Source: Siphonodentalium dalli
Taxonomy: Eukaryota; Mollusca; Scaphopoda; Gadilida; Siphonodentaliidae
Reading direction: 5' to 3'
Assembly (NCBI GenBank): GCA_032622095.1
Contig: CP136061.1
Coordinates: 98,453,345 to 98,517,344 of the forward strand
Length of the DNA: 64,000 nucleotides
In this document: piece after piece, positions 1 to 12,512 of the stretch
Layout: each line of letters opens with the position of its first letter
Numbering within the stretch: the first letter of the stretch is position 1
Program-made: the position numbers and the translations under genes
The notes under the pieces: generated by a model
Seen by the model: the letters and a program-made list of their open reading frames with translations, nothing else
Told to the model about the DNA's origin: nothing
Database searches by the model: none

Positions 1-907
1 GCAATACACCGCCATCTAATGTCGTTATTTAACTGGGTCGGTGTTTGTTGTTATCAATCGTTCATTGCTTCGTTTTTAGGAAGACCATTGTATCTGTTTT
101 GCGCATGCGTAAGTCACTTTCCATATTTGGAATTTCCATATATGGGATTTGTGTTAACCTCAATACCGATCGATACCGATCAAGCTACGACAGATAACCA
201 CGCAATTATCTTAGCATAAAAATAAGATATATTGTAATTTATGCAACTACGACCCTGGTAACCCTGATAACTAATAAAATATACCGGCCAATTCATTTTA
301 AGATCGTTATTTCACTTTGCTTTAGGCATAAATACACTCTTAAACGCACATAAACGACCCATTGGCGTTAAATTAAATATACTCGGTATTTATTATATTA
401 GTTTTTTATTGCTCAGTATAGAGTTAGACCCTTGACACCTGTCAATATATTTGGGCTGAATTCATATGATGCGGTGTTATTCCTCGAAATAAACAACAAA
501 GCCGTCGTTACTTCGAAATGTCGTTTGGGCTAACATTTACACAAATCCTCCGTGTGTTCTCCTCAATTGACACACAGGTTCTCAGTCGACACACAGGTTA
601 TCCCAGAAACAGGTGTGCGCAACACACCTGAGGTATAGTTGCCTCACTATTTACCAATTAAGTGCTATATTTTTTCAGTGAAATAACTAGTTTGATTCAG
701 AAGTACCTTCGTCTATGAATGATTGACTTTTTTAAAAATTTGCATGACTATCAATACTGTAACGAGTCATAGTTGCACAACTGTAATGTTTGCACTCCTC
801 GACCAAACATGCATAATGTGAGTATTATGGACAACTATACTGAAGTTGAAATTACAATTAGACATGTATCAATCGTCACGAATATCACTTTTCCTTTTAA
901 TTTACAG

Positions 908-1075
908 TTGACGGAGGTTGGTCAGGGTGGACTGGTGATGGCTGTACTACAACATGTGGCTTAGGGAAGCAGAGACGAAGCAGAACGTGCACGCAGCCGA
1001 CACCAGGACTAGGCGGGAAGTACTGCCCGGATTCAGATTCAGAGGTGACTCTCTGTGAACAGTCATCATGTCCAG
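908..1075 (+). CDS. Thrombospondin type 1 repeat exon, array copy 1
   Basis: This is an internal exon of 168 bp. A TTTACAG acceptor precedes it and a GT donor follows CCAG. Both boundaries are phase 1, the usual arrangement for TSP1 modules. Read in phase 1 it gives one complete TSP1 domain of 56 residues, with the tryptophan pair WSGW, the C1-x3-C2-G core CTTTCG, the basic stretch KQRRSRTC holding C3, the GGKYC segment with C4, and a CEQSSCPG end with C5 and C6. TSP1 domains are extracellular, disulfide-bonded adhesion modules that are often C- and O-mannosylated. The rest of the protein is not contiguous here. The next exons in phase are the identical copy at 2203 and the diverged copy at 3760. 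No signal peptide or promoter is visible in the window for this gene. Confidence 0.85.
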
Positions 1076-2202
1076 GTACCACACCATTCCTATCCGGTCG
1101 ACACATCCGCCCCACGAGTCATGAGTGTCGTCCGCCTCCTTGTTTAAATATCAATTTTCTCTATACTAAGTAGAACAAGTCAGAAATTTTGTTTCATGAT
1201 CGAACTGCGGACCTGATAATTATCGAAATATGTAGTCGAAATAATTTTTAATTAGTTAATCACATGATTTAGACATCAACACACTCTTAAAGACGCAATA
1301 CACCGCCATCTAATGTCGTTATTTAACTGGGTCGGTGTTTGTTGTTATCAATCGTTCATTGCTTCGTTTTTAGGAAGACCATTGTATCTGTTTTGCGCAT
1401 GCGCAAGTCACTTTCCATATTTGGAATTTCCATATATGGGATTTGTGTTAACCTCAATACCGATCGATACCGATCAAGCTACGACAGATAACCACGCAAT
1501 TATCTTAGCATAAAAAATAAGATATATTGTAATTTATGCAACTACGACCCTGGTAACCCTGATAACTAATAAAATATACCGGCCAATTCATTTTAAGATC
1601 GTTATTTCACTTTGCTTTAGGCATAAATACACTCTTAAACGCACATAAACGACCCATTGGCGTTAAATTAAATATACTCGGTATTTATTATATTAGTTTT
1701 TTATTGCTCAGTATAGAGTTAGACCCTTGACACCTGTCAATATATTTGGGCTGAATTCATATGATGCGGTGTTATTCCTCGAAATAAACAACAAAGCCGT
1801 CGTTACTTCGAAATGTCGTTTGGGCTAACATTTACACAAATCCTCCGTGTGTTCTCCTCAATTGACACACAGGTTCTCAGTCGACACACAGGTTATCCCA
1901 GAAACAGGTGTGCGCAACACACCTGAGGTATAGTTGCCTCACTATTTACCAATTAAGTGCTATATTTTTTCAGTGAAATAACTAGTTTGATTCAGAAGTA
2001 CCTTCGTCTATGAATGATTGACTTTTTAAAAAATTTGCATGACTATCAATACTGTAACGAGTCATAGTTGCACAACTGTAATGTTTGCACTCCTCGACCA
2101 AACATGCATAATGTGAGTATTATGGACAACTATACTGAAGTTGAAATTACAATTAGACATGTATCAATCGTCACGAATATCACTTTTCCTTTTAATTTAC
2201 AG

Positions 2203-2370
2203 TTGACGGAGGTTGGTCAGGGTGGACTGGTGATGGCTGTACTACAACATGTGGCTTAGGGAAGCAGAGACGAAGCAGAACGTGCACGCAGCCGACACCA
2301 GGACTAGGCGGGAAGTACTGCCCGGATTCAGATTCAGAGGTGACTCTCTGTGAACAGTCATCATGTCCAG
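2203..2370 (+). CDS. Thrombospondin type 1 repeat exon, array copy 2
   Basis: This 168-bp, phase 1-1 exon is identical in the coding part to the exon at 908, at an offset of 1,295 bp. It has the same acceptor and donor and the same six cysteines with WxxW and RRSRTC motifs. If both are spliced, the protein carries two identical consecutive TSP1 domains. Because exon and intron are equally conserved, the identity reflects recent duplication rather than selection on the protein. Confidence 0.85.
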
Positions 2371-3206
2371 GTACCACACCATTCCTATCCGGTCGACACA
2401 TCCGCCCCACGAGTCATGAGTGTCGTCCGCCTCCTTGTTTAAATATCAATTTTCTCTATACTAAGTAGAACAAGTCAGAAATTTTGTTTCATGATCGAAC
2501 TGCGGACCTGATAATTATCGAAATATGTAGTCGAAATAATTTTTAATTAGTTAATCACATGATTTAGACATCAACACACTCTTAAAGACGCAATACACCG
2601 CCATCTAATGTCGTTATTTAACTGGGTCGGTGTTTGTTGTTATCAATCGTTCATTGCTTCGTTTTTAGGCAGACCATTGTATATGTTTTGCGCATGCGCA
2701 AGTCACTTTCCATATTTGGAATTTCCATATATGGGATTTGTGTTAACCTCAATACCGATCGATACCGATCAAGCTACGACAGATAACCACGCAATTATCT
2801 TAGCATAAAAATAAGATATATTGTAATTTATGCAACTACGACCCTGGTAACCCTGATAACTAATAAAATATACCGGCCAATTCATTTTAAGATCGTTATT
2901 TCACTTTGCTTTAGGCATAAATACACTCTTAAACGCACATAAACGACCCATTGGCGTTAAATTAAATATACTCGGTATTTATTATATTAGTTTTTTATTG
3001 CTCAGTATAGAGTTAGACCCTTGACACCTGTCAATATATTTGGGCTGAATTCATATGATGCGGTATTATTCCTCGAAATAAACAACAAAGCCGTCGTTAC
3101 TTCGAAATGTCGTTTGGGCTAACATTTACACAAATCCTCCGTGTGTTCTCCTCAATTGACACACAGGTTCTCAGTCGACACACAGGTTATCCCAGAAACA
3201 GGTGTG

Positions 3207-4315
3207 AAATAAACACCCAAGGTTTGGGTGAAATAAGTCGAGTATGGATATGAATGTATATTAATTAATTAATTAATTAACACTGTGCTGCATATATATA
3301 TAGCCTGACTGCAAATATAATTATAATCCACCATAACAGAAATAGATATTAAGTGGAGTGTGACTATTTTATGGAAGATAATTGGGTCAAAACGCAACGG
3401 CACAATGTCACAACATCACAACTGACCATTCTACGTGTATGTAAATGGGATCTTATTTAGCCAGGATAATGGTCATATTACTCTCTGCTACTTGTCGGTA
3501 ATATTACTGTTACGACAACGGGTAATAATTGAGAACGCTCTTTATTAACAGCTTTTGCTAAAAATCAAAAAAATATTCTTCACAAAATCAAAATGCGCTA
3601 AAACATTATCATCGTATTTTATGTCTGGCAATTAAGCTATCCTATTGCTGGGTCCATTGCTCCGATGTAAGTATTGGTTTCTAGATCCACACACGACCTC
3701 AAGCGGTTGTTCTCCTTGATGGCATTGCTCCATTTAAACTATTGTTCACGTAATTCCAGTTGACGGTTCTTGGTCGGTATGGACCTACAGTACATGTAGT
3801 GTTAGCTGCGGAGATGGAATCCAGACCCGGAGTAGATCGTGCAGCAGCCCCACACCAAGCTACGGAGGGAATTATTGTCCTGGCAATCAAACCGAGATGA
3901 TCAGTTGCTTGAATACTCCGTGTCCAGGTGTAGTATTGACTCCTACTAAATCGTTTAGACAGTTAAAGATTATTTAGGGATCGAGACTATTTGTTTCATG
4001 AAAGAAACATATTGTTAAATTTATATAGTATTTAAAAAATAAACACAAAAGTTAGATTATTATACACTATTAGGACCATAAGATGTCATCATATATAGCA
4101 TCGGGTATTCATTTGTTAGGTAAAATCAAGTAAAATAGACTACAATTCCTGCCACCAAGTATGGGCGTAAAACGTGTCATATAAATGCTACCAACAAACT
4201 GATGATGCAGTCGTGTTCTATATTCGTGGAATAAATACGAAGCGAGTTGCAGGCTTGCAGCCTGATGCATATATGTTGTCTAAGGTCGCCAATGCGGCCC
4301 TCATTCGCAACATAC
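3207..4315. other. Segment interposed between two halves of the array unit
   Basis: The repeat unit stops at 3206 within the loop of its small hairpin and resumes, much more diverged, at 4316 with the other side of the same hairpin (CGCAACATACCTGAGG). The 1.1 kb between has its own content: a short hairpin (CACCCAA/TTGGGTG at about 3214-3230), a (TTAA)n run near 3261-3282, and the TSP1 exon at 3760. I see no terminal repeats that would mark the segment as a transposon. Confidence 0.55.
3760..3927 (+). CDS. Thrombospondin type 1 repeat exon, diverged
   Basis: This 168-bp exon is bounded by a TAATTCCAG acceptor and a CCAG/GTGTAG donor, again phase 1 on both sides. It encodes one TSP1 module, with WSVW, the core CSVSCGDG, the stretch IQTRSRSC, then GGNYC, and a final CLNTPCPG. 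All six canonical cysteines are present. It matches the exons at 908 and 2203 in length and layout but differs at many residues, so it is an older paralogous repeat of the same gene. It is the best-looking TSP1 exon outside the recent array. Direct splicing from 2370 to 3760 would keep the frame. Confidence 0.85.
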
Positions 4316-4667
4316 CTGAGGCAGTGAATTTCACTATATATTGTGTATCACCTTGCACAGAATAATAACTATTTACCAAATAAATGCTATATTTTATCAG
4401 GGAAATCGCTAGTTAGATTCAGAGGTACCTTTGTCTATGGATGATTTACTTTTTATTAATTGCATGACTTATCAATACTGTAACGAGTCATATCTGCACC
4501 ACCGTAATGTTTGCACCCCTCGGTCAAACATACATAATGTGCGTATTACGGACAACTATACTAAATTTGTATTATAATTAACCGACACCAGCTTTCGGCG
4601 GGAAATACTGCCCGTATTCAGGTTCGGATGTGGCGCTTTGTGAGCAGTCATCATGTCCAGGTACCAC
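4316..4667. repeat. Old diverged right half of the 1,295-bp unit
   Basis: From CGCAACATACCTGAGG onward the sequence follows the array unit (compare 619-860): the CTATTTACCAA..TGCTATATTTT stretch, the GATTCAGA..GTACCTT stretch, and the TGTAATGTTTGCAC stretch ahead of the exon. Divergence is far higher than among the array copies. Similarity ends a few bases after the donor-like GTACCAC at 4661. Confidence 0.8.
4581..4660 (+). pseudogene. Truncated TSP1 exon fragment
   Basis: The fragment preserves only the second half of a TSP1 module: PTPAFGGKYC, then ALCEQSSCPG, then the donor GTACCAC. Intron sequence equivalent to 853-860 in copy 1 runs straight into coding sequence equivalent to about 997. 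A deletion of about 136 bp therefore removed the acceptor, the tryptophans and C1 to C3. With no acceptor and no first half, it cannot be used as a normal exon. Confidence 0.8.
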
Positions 4668-4758
4668 GCTAGTTTATATGTCACATTTGCGTTTTAACTA
4701 TTCTTCAGTGCAACAATGTTAATGTTGCTGTAACTGGATGTCCAGAACCCTAAATGCA

Positions 4759-5406
4759 ATATGTGCCTTACTCGTATTTAAAATTGCACATTAATATTGT
4801 TCGCGCACCTATTGGTGCGCGAATTCAAAACTTAGCGAAAATTAGTACGATTCATTAGTTTATACAAGTACAACAATATGACGTGCTAATAAGTTACATG
4901 TTAAGGCAATAAATCATGATAATATCCTCAATGTTGTAATGCTTGTAAGAAACATACACATTTCAGGATGAATGTGCACAAAACCACGTCTTAGTATCAA
5001 GCAATGTTTACCCATGGAGCGACAACACCGTTGCCATAATGGTCTGCAACTTTCCGTTAACCCAACTATATATACTATACGCGCAACAATGTATTGTCTT
5101 CTGCAATGTCTACGCGGGTGTTGTTTTAATTCCATTGAGTTCATTTCAAAATGTCTATAACTATTTAAATATCAAAGCGATTACTTGGAGCATATACGAA
5201 TCAATATTCGCAACAATTCGATGAAACTATCCGTCGTGATGATCTTTAATATAGACATGATTGTATCCCCCAGAACGATTAAGAACTGAAACTGTTTTCA
5301 GTTACAAGGCTTTTATATATGTGTCAGTTTTGAAATTCAAAGTGCGCGAAATCATAACTTGAGCGAAAAATAGTACAGCGCGAATTTAAATACGAGTAAG
5401 GTATAT
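4759..5406. mobile_element. MITE-like element with about 30-bp inverted ends
   Basis: The left end (CCTTACTCGTATTTAAA at 4766-4782) is matched in inverse orientation near 5383-5404, and both lie against ATAT-rich flanks. The subterminal GCGC/GCGAA sequence also recurs inverted. A 9-bp perfect stem (TCGCGCACC with loop TATT) lies at 4801-4822. There is no coding capacity. It inserted about 100 bp after the TSP1 pseudoexon. Confidence 0.6.
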
Positions 5407-7891
5407 ATATTTTGTTTTAATTAAGTGTATTTAATTTTTAAGATATGTGCATTATTCCACACACTGCGGACTATGTGTTTTTGTGGTTGATTCAATTAGT
5501 TCCAAAATAATGAAACATGTGGTTATGATGTACATTGCATGTGACCAGATATTTGTCCAAATAAGTTCGGCTGGCTTAGGGTGCATTTACATTGCTATAG
5601 AACTGCACATAGATCTACACGCAGACTAGTGTAAACGGGTTGATATATAAATGCACACAGAAAGAAAACGGTATTAGTTCGTGTGAGCAAAAATCGTGTC
5701 CGCTATACGTCACGGTCAACGCCGAAGCACTGCGACAGGCAAATCTGTTTTGATTAATTGTTACTCGGGCTTGGCGAATGTGTTTTAGTTTTCGTTGTCA
5801 TTTCAACCCGTGTATTTCGAATATTGAACACGGACAGGGACGTGGCAACTTTGGTCAAAATTTTCAACAGTTGGAAATTTCATACCTGACAGAACATTAA
5901 TTAGCTGTAATTTCCAAACCAACAATAGGTTGAAAATAATCTTGTAGTTTGATTTTCAAACATTTTATTGGGGGGGGGGGGGGTATTGTTTTCGGGCCAA
6001 TATTTGCATAATCTCCTAGTTTTTATCAAAATTTTGGGCTGGAATGGCCATCAGCTGGAAATTTTCCAACCTTATCATGGGGGCGGGTGTCAGGTTGGAA
6101 ATTTCAGACACTTGGAAAGATTGTGTCCTGATCTCTCCCCGTGGCCAGTCAAAAACTGCTAGTTAATTTAATAAAACAATATTGTCCTACATTTGGTCAA
6201 CATTGTCATTGGAATTGTCATCAGTTGGAAATTTTACTACATTTGGTCAAATAAAGGGTGTTGTGGGGTGGATACCCATTCCATACAGATCAAAAATGGC
6301 CACCGCCCAGATGGTGTCAAACAGGAGACCTATATATATATATATATAGTTGATCACCTGAAATCCTAAATATTGGTGGAATCTCCATCTAAAGCTATAT
6401 GTGTGCTCTCTAGCCTCTATTTGTGTATACTGTTGTTTATTGTGTATTCCTATGCGATTTTCATTCTTTCTTCGAACCATTATCAAGTGGTATAAGGATA
6501 CACTTTAAATACATGCGGCACATACCATATCGCTGTTGTCTGCTGATGGTAGATCCATTTTTATGTCTGGCCTAAACTGAAACGACTCGTAGTGAATTGT
6601 CAATTACCAGAGTACTGATCAGCGCGCGTTCACTATTAGTAATCATATTGTGATCACAGTAATGCGCGACACGTGACTTCATACACATCTGTATACAGTT
6701 CTATATCAGTGTAAATGCACCCTTACAGTTTGGTCGCAACATTTACAATGAGGATATTACATTTTGACGAGACTACGATAGTCGGTACATGTATGTCAGT
6801 ATGAATCAGACTGGAATACGCAAGCCAGCTATTTATCAACTCCAAATTATGTGGAATATGTATAGTCGATGTGATCCGTTCCAAATATATTAATTTAAGA
6901 ACATGAATGGCTGTTCATTTGTGTATTGTATCGTTTCATCAGATATCAATTTTCATGAGATGGTCCCTGCCACACAGTGATGCATTGTGGGTCGTTAATA
7001 TCGAAGTGTGCATGTTTTCCGCGCAAGCTTAGAGGAACGATATAAGGTTTTCTGTTAGTGAATCAGAAAGGTTCAGGTTACTACGTGTTAATTCAACTTC
7101 TCGGCGAACAAAGACAGGACCAGTCTATCGCGTGAAATTCGACAACAACTATCTCCATTTCTATTGCATGGAAGTAAAAGTACATTTTTATGAAAGATTT
7201 TCGTTTCAATATTGATAAATCTGCTTATTGAATGAAAATTGCTATATATAGCTGTCGTCTGTCATTGTTGTATCGACGCTCGTGTCTGCTTATGTATGCG
7301 CACTCAATGTATCTTGTTGAATAGTCTTGTTCCTGGGCGAAAGCTGTAAAAATATGAAAACGTAGTAACCGCATGACCATTCCAGTGGCCCGTTGCAGTT
7401 TAACTCCAGTTTGACATTATTTGTATATGAACTTATATCAATGTCCGGTTCCTGGAGTAGATTAGAAGTTTGCTTATTAAGTTAATACTCATATATTTAA
7501 AATAGGACTATATATGTCACATAGATACCCATTCAACTTTTAGAACATTCGGACTCTTACTGGAAGGCTACAGCTGAGTTCATGTTAGATGCACGATTGC
7601 TGATTGGTAAACAATAAAGAGATTTATATCTTGTTATTGACAGACATACACACACCGGGTCACTCGGCCAGTGCTTCCGTGTTTAGTAATTATGGTAAAC
7701 TGCTCCACGGGGGAGTGTCGTTAACATGAGTAACAATATAAATTAAAAAGTATATAAATTTGAAACTTGCCCGTAACGTATACGGTAAATATAACGATAC
7801 GTGGCGCGCTCGTTTTCAATTTAAACATGTCAAATTTATATTTGCGACCGTTTTAAGACACGTCCCTATGAACTGCTCTTACAAATTACAG
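5407..7891. other. Intron-like stretch without recognised genes
   Basis: No exon with plausible splice sites was recognised. The stretch holds degenerate repeats with a TTGGAAATTT core at 5830-6250 that resemble 51360-51560, a 14-base G run at 5970-5983, and a short TA run near 6333-6348. Confidence 0.6.
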
Positions 7892-8053
7892 TCGATGGTT
7901 CTTGGACGGAGTGGACTGTCGGCCCCTGTAACTGTGACCAAGGCAACCGGAAAAGGACTCGAACATGCAGTAGTCCAGCACCCCAGCATGGAGGACATGA
8001 ATGTCAGGGTGACCATACTGAGCTGACAGATTGCAGGAAGATGCAGCCTCGAG
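7892..8053 (+). CDS. Thrombospondin type 1 repeat exon, atypical cysteine set
   Basis: This 162-bp exon lies between a TTACAG acceptor and a GAG/GTAATT donor, phase 1 at both ends. It encodes a TSP1 module with WTEW, RKRTRTC and GGHEC. It differs from the others in two ways. C1 and C2 are separated by one residue (CNC) instead of three. The expected last cysteine is absent, because the segment after C5 reads CRKMQPR. In the TSP1 fold C2 normally pairs with C6, so C2 should be unpaired here. The frame is open and the splice sites are good, so I treat it as functional, but relaxed constraint or decay is possible. Confidence 0.75.
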
Positions 8054-11000
8054 GTAATTATCGAAACCAAATAATGCGGAACATGTAGTCAATATGATCC
8101 ATTCCAATAATCCAGAAGCAAATTCTTTGTTAAAGTTTTTTCTCAGCGGAGTGTGAGTCTGGATGATGTGTGTTTCAATTTCTGGGTGGGTGTGGAGTTC
8201 ACACTCTTGGGCATTTCCTATAATCCTAGATGGCGTCTAACATGGCCGACGTGTTATAAAATATGAACTGAGTCAGATTAATCCGTTTTGTTGGAGACCA
8301 AATCTCATAAAATGTATACAACTGTATACATTATTGGGATGCTATTACATTGTACTACATTCTACAGGAATTGCTACCCCAATGGCAAGATGGCTGCCAA
8401 CATGGTGACCTGAATTGGAAAATAGACACGTTTTATAACTCATATCTTCCACATCCGTTTATACTGTTCAAACTTGTAGTAAGTTGTGGTTTGATTTCCT
8501 ATTATTCATCTCATACGATTATTTGGGCAACGAAATATGTTGTTCATTTGTTTCCAGATACTTCCAATCCCCAAACAGAAATATTGTAAAGACCGTAGTA
8601 TGACATTTCACCGAAAACTCACATTCAGTTTCTAGCCATAGTTGAATGTGAAACGAACAGACCCGAATAAATTAAACCAGTGGAAGTATTAACGACACAT
8701 ATATCATAATGGCTGCAAATGGTTACTTTTGTTTATGATGGCAGTCAAATTGGCAGCAAGTTTATAGAAAATTAATACAAAATATTGCATCCTTATGTCG
8801 TGGTTGATGCGTGGGGTTGGCTGACAGCATCAGTATTTAGCCTCATATGACTGACACATTGGTCATGTTTATAAGCAGTAAGGTAAATATTGACACTTCT
8901 CCATAACAGTAATGCAGTTCATATGTCTCCTCAGGAATTACACCACCAACTAGTTCAAATATAATGGAAATAGAAACAATTATTACGGTAAAAGTTGAAC
9001 ATAATCTAGCTGCGAGAATTGTGTAGTAATAGCTGGTATATGGTCTATCGATTGAAATGACCAATAAAATGATCAATAGTCAAATAAATTTTCTGGTAAC
9101 ATTCTTGTTTATGCTAACTATTTCATAGAAAGCTGTACTGACTAATGAGTAATGCTAGGTGTCTGATGAATGCTCACAGTTGACCGTTTTCAGAACATTG
9201 AGATAGCGCCCAACATGACCATCCCATCATAAGTATCTATCATCAGCCCTCGAAGTAGAACCGATCGGACGCATGCTTCATTGAATGACATACAATTTGA
9301 GTTGTGTCTTGAATCTGCGCTCTAAGTCCAACTGTGATGCTTGTTTCGACGGGCCTCATATAATTACATACAATGTCTCTCAAAACCCTGTTCACGTACA
9401 TTCTTGTGGAATGTTCAAAGTTGCCAGCTTTCTCCTGGTCAATGTGTCTGTTATATCTACTGCTATCTTTGATAACCGGACTGGCAATAGCATTAAAGAT
9501 TAAGGCATAGGTCCCGATATGAAAACAACAAAAGCTGTTTTAGGCATATGCATTTATAATTTTTGTTAAATAAGTCATATAAGTGAATTCGCTCCTAAAC
9601 CCAAATTCTCATGTCGGTAATTTTGTTTCTGATCACCACTTATCGTTAAATATTGCAATATACTACCAGAGTGGAGCTAGCCATTTGGTGCCAGCGTAAT
9701 AATCATTACGCCGTGTGGTGTAACCAAAATTGATGTCGCTCATCCCAATTTGGGATGTGGCATGGGCGAACTCATTCAGAGAAACTTATATCCTTGCCTA
9801 TTACTGTGTATCTTCAAGTTTGTTCCACTCTGTCCCGATATTCTCTGCTAATATTGCTTACAATCATTAATTGTCGTGGGCATACTTCGATATTGTTCAA
9901 CCGCTAGCGATCGGCAGTAATCTTCACAGTGTTATTTATATTTCACTGAATAGTCCCAATTTGCAAACATCCGTGATTGAGAGCTAGCCTGTATTGAACC
10001 AACTGTGCGACGCTTCCTCCAGCAGGTTGAGAATTAACCAGCTGCCTATATGTTGAACATACTTTATTTGGGATCTGATAAATATATGGTATATTCATTG
10101 ACAAATTTGCGTCTTCCAATTGTCGCGGAAATAGTGTATTTCACAAGGTATTAAGATTGGTACAAGGGAAACTACGATTCGTTGCACATCCTGTCAATTA
10201 TATTGTTCTTCGTGCATGATGAGGATGTTGAATAAAGGTTAGTTCATGATGATCATATGGTCAACGATAACCGGTAAACGCTATCTAATATCACGCATGG
10301 TCATATGCTGAACATGTGTGAGTGATAATTGAATTTAATGATATCACCATTACATTGTACCGGCAGTCCAATATATCATCTTTTGATGACACTGTGATCA
10401 AATTTTTTCTCTGATCTACTAGGACATGACAACATTTGATGTTGTACAGCTTTTTAATCTCTGGAAATATCCATTTCAGTTAGTCATTGTCCACAAGACA
10501 ACAAGACAAATATGACAAAATTTCATGCACATAGGGTCAAGCTTAGCCACGTCAGTATTCACCAACCATATTATCTTCATTGATTGTGAAATCTTCACAT
10601 AGCTGAGGTAACGGCACTAAATTTTACAAGGTTGTATCTTATAAATGAAATATAACGCGAGAGTCTCTGGTCTTCTACACTATTTTTATCATGCCACATG
10701 TGCTTGTAATTTCCATGTTCATATTGTCTTCTATTGTGTCCTATTTAAAGTGTTTCTTTTTAGTGTATCTAATGCATATTAGACAACCCATGCATCTATC
10801 AGTATCAGTCACGCCATATAAGCACATAAAGACGAAATATATAATGGTATATACATTTGCTGCCATTTTGACTGCCATCATAAAACATAGTATCCTAATG
10901 AGATTGTATTTGATAAGCGATACTCCCATTCGCTTAATCCTTTAAAATCTGTTCAGCTCACAAAATAGCTCACACTATAGCATGGCCAGGAACCAATACG

Positions 11001-11867
11001 GGGTTTTCGGGGAAATTGCATACAACATTCTGTAAGATAAATTTTATTTCGGATTGAAAGTGGCTGAGACCAAAGAAACAAAATATATCCAATTTGCAAC
11101 CATTTCAAAATAATAGGAGCGGATGTAGGAGACATGAGTGAACAAATCCTTTTTTCACTTTCCGGTCGCCATTTTGGCAGCCATCTTTATAGTGAAGTGC
11201 CAATTTTTCCTAACAACAGTAGTATAATGTAATAGGATCCAACTAGTATATACATATGAATATATTTGATTACATAGGTTTTCTAACAAAACAGATTAAA
11301 CACTGACTTAGTTCATATTCTATACGGCGGCTATGTTGAACGCCATTTTGGATTATAAAAAATGCTCAAGGGTGAGAACTCCGCACCCACCTATAAATTG
11401 ATGAACATACTACCCAGAATCCATAGAGAATAACACTTTAACAGAATTTTTTTATTTCACCCCTCCTGCTCCCGGACTTTGTATATTTTGTAATATCGTT
11501 ATCATCATCAGTCGCAGTGTCTTCTACCACTTGTTATAATGTTAACGTTTATGTTAATCATTCATGTATGTGTAACGCTCAATCCAGTGGTGGTTATCTT
11601 TTAATAACACCGCATTAACCACTCGGGCAGGCAGCGCATTTCACGAAGAAACAACTCTCTAAGAGAAAACGCATTTCCGACTACCCGTTCGAACTCATTG
11701 TTTCTGGATTGCCATTGGAAGCATGCGAGTGCACGCTGGGAAAAAATAGTGTTGGATGTTGTACATTTCATTAACAATTGTGTACATTTCGATCAGTGAG
11801 TATATATCGCTGGTGTTTAAGTGACTTTAAAGTTGATTTACATATATAGTCTGGTTTCATATTGTAT
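8054..11867. repeat. Dispersed degenerate repeats, no genes
   Basis: The stretch contains no convincing exon. It is dominated by old repeat copies that carry variants of AAGATGGCNGCC in either orientation, for example at about 8229, 8387, 8708, 8738, 10860, 11169 and 11330. Related copies appear at 6295, 12900-13390 and 18605-18760. The units are too diverged for me to set a period or ends. Confidence 0.45.
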
Positions 11868-12299
11868 ATATCTCAGAACATCGGTGCACACGTTACCAAC
11901 ACGTTGTGTGATATCTCTTTGTTCATGCTATACGCTAGTGTCCTCCGCACATACGTTACCAACACGTTGTATGATATTCTTTGTCAATGGTATACGTCAG
12001 TGTCATATGTGAATACGTTACCAACACGATGTGTGACATTTCTTCATTCATGGTATACATTAGTGTCATCCGCACGTAGTACGTTACCAATACGTTATAT
12101 GATATTCGTTGTTCGTGGTATGCGTTACAGTGTCCTCCGCACACACTGTACCGACATGCTGTATGATAGTGATGTGTCCGCGTACCGCGTGGTAGGCTAA
12201 TGTCATCGGGACCCGTATTACCAACACGTTGTATGATATATATTTGTCCGTGATGTGTTAATGTCCTCGGTAGTATACACACAATACCAACACTCTGTA

Positions 12300-12343
<44 letters not shown>

Positions 12344-12512
12344 CTATATACATATATATATATATATATATATGCCCGTGATGTATTAATATTAATCAAA
12401 TACCGACTACACGGTATTAAAAATAAAACCGCGGTATGACTAAATACCGAAAAACCGTGAAGCCCTTTTAGTATACACACATTACCAACACGCTGTATGA
12501 TATATCTTTGCA
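11868..12512. repeat. Degenerate minisatellite, about 61-bp unit, with TA tract
   Basis: The core ACCAACACGTTGTATGATAT recurs about every 60 bases from 11889 to about 12500, with GTCCTCCGCACA-type spacers. The array is interrupted by a 72-bp (TA)n tract at 12302-12373. Frames opened here on both strands are by-products of the repeat. Confidence 0.8.

Larger units (their letters stand above)
1..3206. repeat. Tandem array, 1,295-bp unit, about 2.5 copies
   Basis: Positions 1, 1295 and 2590 begin the same unit, and the copies differ by only a few substitutions and one-base indels (for example T/C at 115, and a G/T pair near 2690). Each complete unit carries one TSP1 exon and its flanking intron. 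The array is already under way at base 1, so its left end is outside the window. It stops at 3206, inside a small hairpin present in each unit (CAGGTGTG, short loop, CACACCTG at 609-629). Near-identity of intron as well as exon points to recent unequal exchange or ongoing homogenisation, although an assembly artefact cannot be excluded from sequence alone. Confidence 0.95.

Noticed and set aside
8935-9026. Possible terminal exon after TSP1 (acceptor TCTCCTCAG, phase 1, ITPPTSSN to a stop)
   Set aside because: Acceptor and phase fit, but 29 residues without a domain, anchor or polyadenylation signal are too little support.
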